Assembly: GCF_013372625.1 (NCBI RefSeq)
Contig: NZ_JABXFD010000344.1
Span: 1-32,412 of the forward strand
Reading direction: 5' to 3'
From: Actinomadura sp. BRA 177
GTDB lineage: Bacteria > Actinomycetota > Actinomycetes > Streptosporangiales > Streptosporangiaceae
DNA length: 32,412 nucleotides
Shown here: in pieces, positions 7,362 through 20,009 of the stretch
Position numbering within the stretch: position 1 is the stretch's first letter
Layout: each line of letters begins with the position of its first letter
The notes under the pieces: generated by a model
The model's input: only the letters and a program-made list of their open reading frames with translations
Database searches by the model: none
Told to the model about the DNA's origin: nothing
Program-made: the position numbers and the translations under genes

Positions 7362-7485
7362 TGGCGCAGAGTAATCGTCCGACGCCCGAACGCTGAACTC
7401 GCGTCACGAGGCTTCCGGTGATCGACATCTTCCCGGGACGGGTCCGCGCGCGGGACGCCGTAACCTTCGTCGATACCGTGCGGCC

Positions 7486-7906
7486 GTGACCGGATCCAGG
7501 CAGCGCCCGCTGCTCTTCCTCGACGTAGACGGCCCCCTGATCCCTTTCGGGGCCGAGTCCGGGAGGTATCCGACCTACCAGGCACTCTCAGCGCCCGATG
7601 CTGAACAGAATCCGCTCTTGTCCAGGATCGATCCTGAGCACGGAAGGCGGCTGATGGCGCTCGGCTGCGAGCTGGTCTGGGCCACCACTTGGATGGACGA
7701 CGCGAACGAGTGCATTGCACCACGCCTGGGCGGAAGGACGCCCCTTCACCTGGCTCGATGACGAGATCGGCCACAACGACCGCGCCTGGGTATCCGCACA
7801 CCACCCCGGTCAAGCCCTGCTCCACCGCATCAACCCGCAGACCGGCATCACCCAAGCCGACTACCACACCGTCGAGGCGTGGCTACAAAGCATCGCCGCT
7901 GTGTGA
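7486..7906 (+). pseudogene. HAD-superfamily hydrolase-like gene, broken by internal deletion and frameshift
   Basis: The first frame (7486-7761) begins with the HAD nucleophile motif FLDVDGPLIPFG (Asp13, Asp15) and runs through ELVWATTWMDDANECIAPRLG. Coding then continues in another frame (about 7718-7906) with WAEGRPFTWLDDEIGHNDRAW and HHPGQALLHRINPQTGIT, the normal C-terminal half of this family, containing the acidic motif (LDDE). From memory of intact actinobacterial relatives, roughly 30-40 residues are missing at the junction near 7725, so a deletion caused the frameshift. A -10-like TACCGT at 7474-7479 lies 6 nt before the GTG start, so transcription may persist. An active enzyme is unlikely. 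Confidence 0.75.
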
Positions 7907-7926
7907 AATCGCCGCCTGTTCACGGA

Positions 7927-8166
7927 TCAACGGCGGGTCTTCGTGCGCTCGTAATGGCGGGCGGCTTTGGCGCGGTTGCCGCAGCCGGCCATCGAGCACC
8001 AGCGACGGGTACCGCTCTTGGTCGTGTCGTAGAAGTGCAGCACGCAGTCAGGGTGCGCGCAGGGTTTGACACGTCCGGGAGCCTCGGTCATGAGCCGCAG
8101 GTAGTCGGCGGCGGCGAGCCAGGACGGCAGCCACGCCGGATCATCAGTCCGCGAATGCTCCTCCAG
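7927..8166 (-). pseudogene. CGNR zinc-finger protein remnant (C-terminal end only)
   Basis: Reading 8166 to 7927 on the minus strand gives about 79 codons without a start codon at a sensible place. The end carries CAHPDCVLHFYDTTKSGTRR followed by WCSMAGCGNRAKAARHY, the CGNR zinc finger with its four cysteines, found at the C-terminus of ABATE-domain regulators that are usually about 190 residues. The N-terminal ABATE domain is missing; an in-frame stop lies upstream near 8255. The only ATG in frame is inside the domain (LRLMTEA). I read this as a 5'-truncated relic. Confidence 0.65.
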
Positions 8167-8283
8167 ACCACCGGGCCCAAGCCGCCTGAAGCCCAGGGCT
8201 TCAGCGCATCGGGTCGACAGAATGCCGAAGATGGCGGCCGACCTCGGGCGGGATCACCGGCCGTCTGTGCTCAAGGAAGGTTG

Positions 8284-9531
8284 TCAGGGATCAAGTTTTG
8301 CCCTGTCCAGTCTGGCGATGAACGACGTCTTGCGCTTGTGGCCCTTCCGGAGGCCGGCCAAGTAGCCGGCGAAACCGTCCTCGTCACCCGACCGGCGGTA
8401 CGCCTCACGAAGCCGGGCGATCGTCTTGACCGCCTTGTTGTAGCGGTACTTGTCACCGGTCGCTGCCAACCGGAGCTCGATCAGGTCCCGGTAGGGCGCG
8501 ATCACGTCGGCCGGATGCCCGACCTCCCACAGCTCGATCAGCCGGTACCACTGCGACTCGTGCAACTCGTTCGGATGCGTGACGGCGAGCTGCCATGCCT
8601 CGTCCAGGAGGTTCTCACCGATCAGGACGTCGGACAGTTGGGTGACGTAGCGGGAATCGACCTGAGCCCGGCCACGGACCACGCTCAGCGCCGAGTCGCG
8701 CAGGTCGGGCCACCGGCCGGCCCGTTCGGCGGTCTTGCGCAGCGCCATGTAGTCGATGTGCATCGTCCGGTGCTCCAGCGCGGCCCGCCGCAACGCGATG
8801 GCCTCGTCACCGCGACCGTGGTCCAGCAGCAGATCCACCAGCCGGTCCCGCAGGACGTCGGCCTGATGGCCCGCACCGTCACGTGCCAGTCCCTCGCGGG
8901 CCCACCGTTCCGCTTCGGCGTCCCGCCCGGCCGCCCGCAACACCTGCACGATCTTGGTGTAGCGGTAGGTGCCGCGTAGATCCTCGGCCAGCACTGCCAC
9001 ATGCGCGTCCACATCCCCTGAGACCGCCGCGAGTTGCTCACGCATGTCCCGCACGCCCACGGTGGCCGTCCAGGAATCCGGATCATCGGTGGCGCGGCGC
9101 TCCTCCACGAGCCGGGCGGCCTCGCGCAGGCCCCGTTCCCCCAGCGCATCCTTGAACTCCGCCAGCCGGATGTCGGGCCAGCCCGGTCCGTCCAGCCGCG
9201 TCTTCACCAGCCACGCGGCGAGCCGCCCGGCATCCGGCGGCGCCGCCTTGCACGCCTCGGCGTACAGGAACATCAGCTCGCGCAATTGATCGCCCACGAT
9301 CCCCGGCGAGTCGTCCAAGTACATCAACGTCGAGGTGACCCGCTCCACCGCCCGGCGCGCCAGCGGAACCGCCTGCGCCGCCGCCTCCCGCTTGATCAGG
9401 TGGTCGATCTCCGCCGCCACCTCACCGGCCCGCGCCGCGTACTCCCTGCGTCCCCGATACGGATCACGGCGGCGATCCCACCGCAACCCGTCGATCAGCC
9501 GCCGCACCTCGATGACCTGTGCATCCGTCAC
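8284..9531 (-). CDS. SWIM-family protein lacking the SWIM zinc finger (helical-repeat part only)
   Basis: About 415 residues from a GTG at 9531; the start is uncertain because no Shine-Dalgarno sequence is visible, and the open frame continues to 9690. The body resembles the C-terminal TPR-like part of actinobacterial SWIM zinc-finger proteins: VERVTSTLMYLDDSPGIVGD, LMFLYAEACKAAPPDAGRLA and WLVKTRLDGPGWPDIRL, then repeats such as VLRAAGRDAEAERWAREGLA. It ends in the tail HKRKTSFIARLDRA. The N-terminal roughly 150-200 residues with the CxCxnCxH finger are absent, and the DNA where they should lie holds an opposite-strand gene stub (9641-9721). It is either a truncated but intact-frame relic or a finger-less variant. 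Function unknown. Confidence 0.65.
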   Translation of the reverse strand: MTDAQVIEVRRLIDGLRWDRRRDPYRGRREYAARAGEVAAEIDHLIKREAAAQAVPLARRAVERVTSTLMYLDDSPGIVGDQLRELMFLYAEACKAAPPDAGRLAAWLVKTRLDGPGWPDIRLAEFKDALGERGLREAARLVEERRATDDPDSWTATVGVRDMREQLAAVSGDVDAHVAVLAEDLRGTYRYTKIVQVLRAAGRDAEAERWAREGLARDGAGHQADVLRDRLVDLLLDHGRGDEAIALRRAALEHRTMHIDYMALRKTAERAGRWPDLRDSALSVVRGRAQVDSRYVTQLSDVLIGENLLDEAWQLAVTHPNELHESQWYRLIELWEVGHPADVIAPYRDLIELRLAATGDKYRYNKAVKTIARLREAYRRSGDEDGFAGYLAGLRKGHKRKTSFIARLDRAKLDP

Positions 9532-9640
9532 AGAGCCATTCAACCCGAATGTTGAAACCGCCGCCGACCGACATCCCGCGCAACCGGCCATCCAAGGTGA
9601 ACTCCCACAACGTCCGCGTGGCCTCACTACGCTGATCGGA

Positions 9641-9721
9641 GTGGCGATCCTGAGCGATGCCGAACTGGACGCGCTCGTGGAGTCGACCACCGTCGACGCC
9701 TACCGGCACCGGGACCCCTGA
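9641..9721 (+). pseudogene. 26-codon 5' stub of a truncated gene
   Basis: GTG 9641 starts a 26-residue frame, with AILSDAELDALVESTTVDAY followed by a short unrelated end and TGA. The opening strongly resembles N-termini of a small conserved actinobacterial protein family, sometimes annotated as calcium-binding, that continues well beyond 100 residues; that resemblance is from memory. A -10-like TACGCT (9628-9633) lies 7 nt before the GTG, a leaderless arrangement. The next gene starts 12 nt after the stop, so the stub may now serve as its promoter and leader. Confidence 0.5.
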
Positions 9722-9733
9722 CGACAAGCGAAT

Positions 9734-10915
9734 ATGAGCAGCTACCAGTATTACGAGTTCCTCGCCGTGGACCGGCCTTTGGACGAGCGGCAGCAGGCCG
9801 AAGTCCGGGCACTGTCCACCCGAGCACGGATCACCGCCACCAGCTTCACCAACGAATACCACTGGGGCGATTTCGGGGGCGACCCGCACGCGATGATGCG
9901 GCGCTACTACGACGCCCATCTATACGTCACCAGCTGGGGCACCCACCAAGTGATGCTCCGCCTTCCTCGCACGCTGCTCCCCCTCAAGGTCGCCGAGCGA
10001 TACTGCGTCGACCCCCACGTCACCGCCGAGGTCTCCGGTAAGCACCTCATCCTCGATCTGACCAGCCAGGACGAGGGCGGCGACTGGGACGAAGGCGCCG
10101 ACGACTCCCTCTCGGCAATCATTGGAGCCCGCACCGAACTCGCCACCGGAGACCTGCGCCCTCTTTACCTCGCCTGGCTCGCTGCCTACGGGACGTGGGA
10201 ACGCGACGAGGACGCCTTCGACCAGGACGAGGACGACGAACTCGAACCTCCGGTACCCGCAGGGCTGCGTTCCCTCACCGCTTCCCAGCGCGCACTCGCC
10301 GACTTCCTCCGACTCGACCCCGATCTGCTCAACGTCGCCGCCCAGACGAGCCCACCCCTGACCGAGACCAAGGACGACTCCACCCGGCTCGCCAAGTGGA
10401 TCGAAGAACTGCCGGCGAGGGAAGGGAAGGCTCTCCTCCTCCGCGTCGCGCAAGGTCAGGGGCCCCAGGTGCAAATGGAGCTGCTCCGCCGTTTCCGCGG
10501 CGCCCCCGACACCGCAACCGACGACCGTCCCCGACGCACGGTGGCCGAACTGCTGGACACCGCCGCCGCAATCCGCAACGAGCGTGAACGCCGAGCCGAG
10601 GTGGCACGTGCGGCGCAGGAGGCCCGCCGCGAGCAACAGCGCGCGGCGGCCCGCGAGAAGAGGCTCGACGCCATCGCGCGCGACCCGGAAATCACCTGGA
10701 CGCGCATTGACGAACTGATCGACACCCGTAAACCGTCGGACTACGACAAGGCCGTCGAACTCCTCAAAGACCTACAGGTCATCGCCGAGCGCGCCGGCAT
10801 CCCCCAGGAGTTCACCGAACGGTTCGCGCTCCTGCACCGAAAGCACCACCGCAAACCCAGCCTCATCGCCCGCTTCGACCGCGCCGCCCTACCCGCAGGT
10901 CGACCCGTTCCGTGA
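9734..10915 (+). CDS. Conserved protein of SWIM-gene neighbourhoods, coiled-coil C-terminal part
   Basis: 393 residues, function unknown. The N-terminal 150 residues form a compact aromatic-rich domain (YQYYEFLAVDRPLDERQQAE, then SFTNEYHWGDFGGDP and YDAHLYVTSWGTHQVMLRLP). An acidic linker (DEDAFDQDEDDELE, about 158-171) follows, then a helical region with a strong Arg/Glu/Ala coiled coil around 275-318. The end, HHRKPSLIARFDRAAL, closely matches the tail of the minus-strand SWIM-like protein next door (HKRKTSFIARLDRA). ATG 9734 has only a weak upstream Shine-Dalgarno sequence. The shared tail and the adjacent SWIM genes suggest that these proteins work together or are recruited in the same way. 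Confidence 0.7.
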   Translation: MSSYQYYEFLAVDRPLDERQQAEVRALSTRARITATSFTNEYHWGDFGGDPHAMMRRYYDAHLYVTSWGTHQVMLRLPRTLLPLKVAERYCVDPHVTAEVSGKHLILDLTSQDEGGDWDEGADDSLSAIIGARTELATGDLRPLYLAWLAAYGTWERDEDAFDQDEDDELEPPVPAGLRSLTASQRALADFLRLDPDLLNVAAQTSPPLTETKDDSTRLAKWIEELPAREGKALLLRVAQGQGPQVQMELLRRFRGAPDTATDDRPRRTVAELLDTAAAIRNERERRAEVARAAQEARREQQRAAAREKRLDAIARDPEITWTRIDELIDTRKPSDYDKAVELLKDLQVIAERAGIPQEFTERFALLHRKHHRKPSLIARFDRAALPAGRPVP

Positions 10916-11085
10916 GCCGCCGCAGAACCTCCCGCCGATCTTGACCGGCTCCCCGTCGACGGATTTCGCGGCAGGACGTCCACAAGTACTGCGAGCACGC
11001 GCCAGGGCACCTTGATCGTCTGACGTCCCGGCGGGCATGACCGAACGGGGCGCTGTGCCGCCACGGCTACGGGACAATGAGCTGC

Positions 11086-12717
11086 ATGGCCAGCGTGGAG
11101 ATCACCGAGCAGAACGTGCGCTCCCAGGCCGGCGAGGAGGCGTTCGAGTTCGGTCGCTCGCTCGCCGATCGCGGCGTGGTGGATGCGGTGACGGTGGAGG
11201 GGACACGCGTCGGCGCGCACGTCGAGGACGCCGCAGTGAACCTGCTGGTCACCACGGCGGGGTTGGATGCGGACTGCGCCCACACCCACTGCGCCGCTCC
11301 GGTCCCGCGATTGTGCGAGCACGCCGTGGCGGTGGCGCTGACCTGGCTGCGGTCGGGTGCCGAACGGCGCGAACCGGACCTGCTGGCCGTACTGCGCACC
11401 AAGGACTCCGGGTGGCTGGCGGCCAAGCTCGCCGAACTGGCAGCCGGCGACCCCGCGCTCACCAGCCGACTGCTGGAGGCGGCCGGCGGTCCGGACGCCC
11501 TCGTCGTCCAGGAACTGCGCGACGACATCGCGAGCGTCGTCGCCGAGATGACGGCCGAGCGCGATGACGGTTACTACGAATTCGACGAGTGGTATCCCGA
11601 TACCGAGGATCTGGAGGAGGTCCTCGACGACATCGAGGGTCTGCTCGAGGAGGCGCCCGACGCCGTCGTCGACCTCACCGAGGATGCCATCCGCCTGCTA
11701 GAGGACGTCCTGGGGGACGGATGCTTCGGCAGTGACCTGCCCGACGCCCTCGCGCGCGCAGCCGACCTGCACCTGGACGCATGCCGCGCGGGTGCCCCCG
11801 ATCCCGTCGCACTCGCCGGACGGCTGCTGGCCGGTGCCCTGCGCAGCGGCTGGGGAACCTTCGACAACTTGGCCGAGTACGCCGACGTCCTCGGGCCCGA
11901 GGGCCTGAACCGCTACGGGGAACTCCTGGAGCGAGAACGCCCGGCCCCGAACGGGAGCGGCCGGGAGCCCTACAGGCTGCGGAAACTACGGGAAGGGCTG
12001 GCCCGTGCCCAGGGCGGAACCGACGCCGTGGTGGAGTTCCTGGCCCGCACGGCGTCCAGATCATGGGACTTCGTCCACATCGCCGACGTCCTGATCGAGG
12101 ATGGCCGCGATGATGACGCACTCGTGTGGATCACCAGGGGACTGAGCGACGACCCGGCGGATCCCCGGCTGCTGTCGCTGGCTCTGGACTGCCACCGACG
12201 CGCCGGCCGTGACGCGGACGCGCTGGAGGTGCTGTGGACCAGGTTCACCACCGCCCCCACCGTGCAGACCTACGTCGACCTGACCGACGCAGCCGGCCAG
12301 GACGCCACGTGGGGAGCGCGTGCCATGGAACTGCTGCGAACCCGGACCGTCGAGCATGCGGATCTGCTGGTACGGATCCTGCTGCGCCAGGACGACGTTC
12401 CCGCGGCGTGGGACATCGTGCAGAATCACCGGGTCGACCATGACCTGCGGATGCGCGTCGTCGAGACCCACGCGCGGACCCACCCCGAGGACGCGATCCC
12501 CATCTACCGGGACCTGGCCGAAACCCACGTCCGGCGCGGAAGCCGCCCCGGCTATCAGGACGCCATCAGATGCCTACTAACCGCACAGAACCTCGCCGGG
12601 CGATGCGGCCAGGAGACCGAGTATTCCGAGTTCGTCGCCCAGCTCCGCGCCGCCCACCCGGGAAAGAAACTGCTCCAACAGCTACTGGACAGGGCGGGGC
12701 TCCAGGCACCCGGCTGA
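11086..12717 (+). CDS. SWIM zinc-finger family protein with TPR-like repeats
   Basis: 543 residues from ATG 11086; an alternative ATG at 11077 adds three residues. GACAAT, 7 nt before 11086, could be a leaderless -10. Residues about 58-85 hold the putative zinc site, DCAHTHC, then seven residues and CEH (Cys64, His66, His68, Cys69, Cys77, His79). Canonical SWIM is CxCxnCxH; here the first pair is rearranged. A very acidic stretch follows (EFDEWYPDTEDLEEVLDDIE, about 166-185), then helical repeats to the end, for example WITRGLSDDPADPRLLSLA. The tail GKKLLQQLLDRAGL resembles the ends of the two genes to its left. SWIM domains bind nucleic acid or protein; the target of this family is not known to me. 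Confidence 0.75.
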   Translation: MASVEITEQNVRSQAGEEAFEFGRSLADRGVVDAVTVEGTRVGAHVEDAAVNLLVTTAGLDADCAHTHCAAPVPRLCEHAVAVALTWLRSGAERREPDLLAVLRTKDSGWLAAKLAELAAGDPALTSRLLEAAGGPDALVVQELRDDIASVVAEMTAERDDGYYEFDEWYPDTEDLEEVLDDIEGLLEEAPDAVVDLTEDAIRLLEDVLGDGCFGSDLPDALARAADLHLDACRAGAPDPVALAGRLLAGALRSGWGTFDNLAEYADVLGPEGLNRYGELLERERPAPNGSGREPYRLRKLREGLARAQGGTDAVVEFLARTASRSWDFVHIADVLIEDGRDDDALVWITRGLSDDPADPRLLSLALDCHRRAGRDADALEVLWTRFTTAPTVQTYVDLTDAAGQDATWGARAMELLRTRTVEHADLLVRILLRQDDVPAAWDIVQNHRVDHDLRMRVVETHARTHPEDAIPIYRDLAETHVRRGSRPGYQDAIRCLLTAQNLAGRCGQETEYSEFVAQLRAAHPGKKLLQQLLDRAGLQAPG

Positions 12718-12760
12718 ACCCCGACCAGACGACCACACCCGATTCCTCCTGAAGGCGACC

Positions 12761-13474
12761 ATGAACAACGACGAACTATTGGCCCAGGTCGGGGAACTCC
12801 GCGCGTCCGGACGTTCCCCCAAGCAGATCGCCCGTGCACTCGGTCTCTCCCCGGCCAAGGTGACCCCACTGATCCGGGCGGTGGCGGCGGCACGGGCGCA
12901 ATCCGATGAGATCGTCGCCTGCTATGTCACACCGGAGTGGAGCAGCGGACTGACGGTCGCGGGTGAGCCCGACTGGCCCGCCCTCGCCACACCCGAATCC
13001 GAGGCATCCGGCCTGGCCGGGGTGCTAGTCGCGCGGACCGCCGGACACAACCGGGTCAAAGCGGCGGGATTCCTGGTCGACGTCTACTGCCTGGGCGTCA
13101 AGAACGCCTGGCCGCCCACGGAGATGACCGCGAGCCGCCTCCCCGAATACACCGACAAGTTCTTCTTCTCCTTCTCGGGCCGCCACCTGCCCGCGCCCCC
13201 GGAACTGGCCCGGCATCTGGTGTACGGGGCGGTCGATTACGCACGCGGCCTAGGTTTCGAGCCCCACCCCGACTTCGAGGCCGCGGCCGAACTGCTGGGT
13301 CCATGGTCCCCGCCCAGCGCCATCACCTTCGGCAAGGACGGCAAACCCTTCTACATCCAGGGCCCACGCGACAACGGCCAGAAGATCATCAAAACGCTCG
13401 AACGCACGGTCGGCCCCGGCAACTACGACTACCTGGCCGTCACCGACCCAACCGAGGCAGTCGGCCTGCTGTAA
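12761..13474 (+). CDS. Conserved hypothetical with N-terminal helix-turn-helix
   Basis: 237 residues. Residues 1-45 look like a helix-turn-helix (ASGRSPKQIARALGLSPAKV). The remainder contains LVDVYCLGVKNAW and LARHLVYGAVDYARGLGFEP followed by HPDF, which I recognise as a conserved pattern in bacterial hypothetical proteins without assigned function. The C-terminal part has FGKDGKPFYIQGPRDN and a helix with EAVGLL at the end. GAAGG precedes the ATG by 7 nt. It lies 43 nt after the SWIM gene on the same strand, so co-transcription is likely. A nucleic-acid role is an inference from the helix-turn-helix only. Confidence 0.65.
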   Translation: MNNDELLAQVGELRASGRSPKQIARALGLSPAKVTPLIRAVAAARAQSDEIVACYVTPEWSSGLTVAGEPDWPALATPESEASGLAGVLVARTAGHNRVKAAGFLVDVYCLGVKNAWPPTEMTASRLPEYTDKFFFSFSGRHLPAPPELARHLVYGAVDYARGLGFEPHPDFEAAAELLGPWSPPSAITFGKDGKPFYIQGPRDNGQKIIKTLERTVGPGNYDYLAVTDPTEAVGLL

Positions 13475-13893
13475 GGCGCCCCGGACTCGCCGCCCGTCAC
13501 CCCAAGGAAAGCGACCGACGATTCTGAGGCTCGCCGCCTGGCGCACGTGCCCTTTGAGGGCCTTGTGGCAGCTTTCCGGGTCCGGTCTGCGGCCCAGTGT
13601 TCCGAGAGTGGGCAAGGGAGCTGTCTGACGTGGCCGGTGTCAACGGACCGGGGAGCTCGGCCGTCTAGCAGTCGTGCGGGTGTGCATGGCTGCCGGATGA
13701 TGCATCGACCGGTAGGCCGATTCTGGTCAGGTTAATAGCGTTCACAGTCAACTTAGCGGTATATATCTACGTACGTCGGGCTTGGGTATGCGCGTCCGTT
13801 GCATGTCGGCATGTGCGCAGCGCTGGTCCGACGCGCCGAAACGACCTGCTCGGACGGGTGGCGGCACAGGTGTGGACAGTGACGTGAGGGCAG
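13475..13893. other. Non-coding gap before the EcsC gene, with an AT-rich patch
   Basis: No convincing gene lies in this 419-nt stretch. The only feature is an AT-rich patch at about 13732-13775 (containing TTCACA, TATATATC and TACGTACGT) in otherwise very GC-rich DNA. It is the likeliest place for the ecsC promoter, but no clean -35/-10 pair with 16-18 nt spacing could be assigned. Confidence 0.4.
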
Positions 13894-14652
13894 GTGGGCG
13901 TGGCGGCGGCAGAGCGTTCGGAGGCCGGCGATGGGACGGAGCCGATTGCTGAGGAGGCGCGACCGGCGGACGAGCCCGACAAGCCCGACGAGAAGCTGAA
14001 CAAGCTCGAGAAGGTCGGAGCGGCCCTGGTCGATCAACTGATGAAGGTGGTCGACGACGGTGTCGGCCCCCTCACCGGCTCGCGCGCCTACGCCGAGGCG
14101 CGCGCCGAGTCGTTCGGTGACCCGGAGAAGGCGGCTCGCCGGATCATCAACGAGACGACCGCGATGGTGGGCACGGCCGGCTTCGTGACAGGCCTTGGCG
14201 GCTTGATCGCGCTTCCGGTGACGCTTCCGGCGAACATCACCGGCCAGGCCGTTCTCAACGCCAGGATGGTCGGCGCGATCGCTCACCTGCGCGGCTGGGA
14301 TCTTCGAGACGAGATCGTGCGGAACGCCATCCTGATCACGGTCGCGGGCGGGTCACCGAATGCCGTGCTTTCGGGGTTCGGAGTGAAAGTCAGTCAGAAG
14401 CTGGCCGAGACCGCGATCAAGAAGATCCCCATTGACGTACTGCGGGCGATCAATAAGAAGGTCGGCTTCATGCTCGTGGCGAAGTACGGGACGAAGCGTT
14501 CAATGATCACCCTGACCAAATTGGTCCCCGGGGTCGGCGGTGTCGTCGGCGGGACCGTGGACGCGGCCTTCACGCGAGTCGTTGCCCGCGTCGCGAAGAA
14601 GGCCTTCCCTCCACTCGGCCTTGACGACGCCGAGGAGGCCATCATTCAATGA
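13894..14652 (+). CDS. EcsC-family protein
   Basis: 252 residues. After a charged, Glu/Asp/Pro-rich N-terminal tail (1-35), residues about 80-150 carry the EcsC signature: RRIINETTAMVGTAGFVTGL, then GGLIALPVTLPANITGQAVL and AHLRGWDLRD. A hydrophobic helix pair suggests peripheral or integral membrane association. A second glycine-rich segment, LVPGVGGVVGGTVDA, follows near 207-221. Start GTG 13894 has GAGGG 4 nt upstream; GTG 13900 is possible. The family was named from a Bacillus gene, and its biochemical role is unclear. The gene ends 111 nt before the helicase operon on the same strand, so it could be part of the same locus. Confidence 0.8.
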   Translation: MGVAAAERSEAGDGTEPIAEEARPADEPDKPDEKLNKLEKVGAALVDQLMKVVDDGVGPLTGSRAYAEARAESFGDPEKAARRIINETTAMVGTAGFVTGLGGLIALPVTLPANITGQAVLNARMVGAIAHLRGWDLRDEIVRNAILITVAGGSPNAVLSGFGVKVSQKLAETAIKKIPIDVLRAINKKVGFMLVAKYGTKRSMITLTKLVPGVGGVVGGTVDAAFTRVVARVAKKAFPPLGLDDAEEAIIQ

Positions 14653-14763
14653 GTGGCCTGACCCTCTCGGGTCGAAATTTAAACGTTATTCCGAAGGGGT
14701 TGAAGTGGCCCTCTGGATATGGAATCAGGGCGCGGTTGGGCGCGAGCTGCGTAAGAGGGGGAC
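14653..14763 (+). promoter_or_regulatory. Leader of the helicase-methylase operon with AT-rich box and Shine-Dalgarno
   Basis: An AT-rich segment at 14674-14691 (GAAATTTAAACGTTATT) stands out in the GC-rich surroundings and marks the probable control region. TTGAAG at 14700 could be a -35 element, but no well-spaced -10 is evident. GAGGGGGAC directly before ATG 14764 is a strong ribosome binding site and decides that start. Confidence 0.35.
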
Positions 14764-19971
<5,208 letters not shown>

Positions 19972-20009
19972 ACGGTCCGGCACCTTCCCCCCGAAAGGAC
20001 CCCCAGAAC

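Noticed and set aside
8167..8283. Possible 3' end of another minus-strand gene (frame with PVIPPEVGRHLRHSVDPMR)
   Set aside because: The frame looks coding-like but is very short, has no start and no family I can name; it may be one more relic in the decay zone.
9532..9690. N-terminal extension of the finger-less SWIM-like protein up to 9690
   Set aside because: The extension is Ser/Arg-rich without the expected CxCxnCxH finger and runs antisense to the gene stub at 9641-9721.
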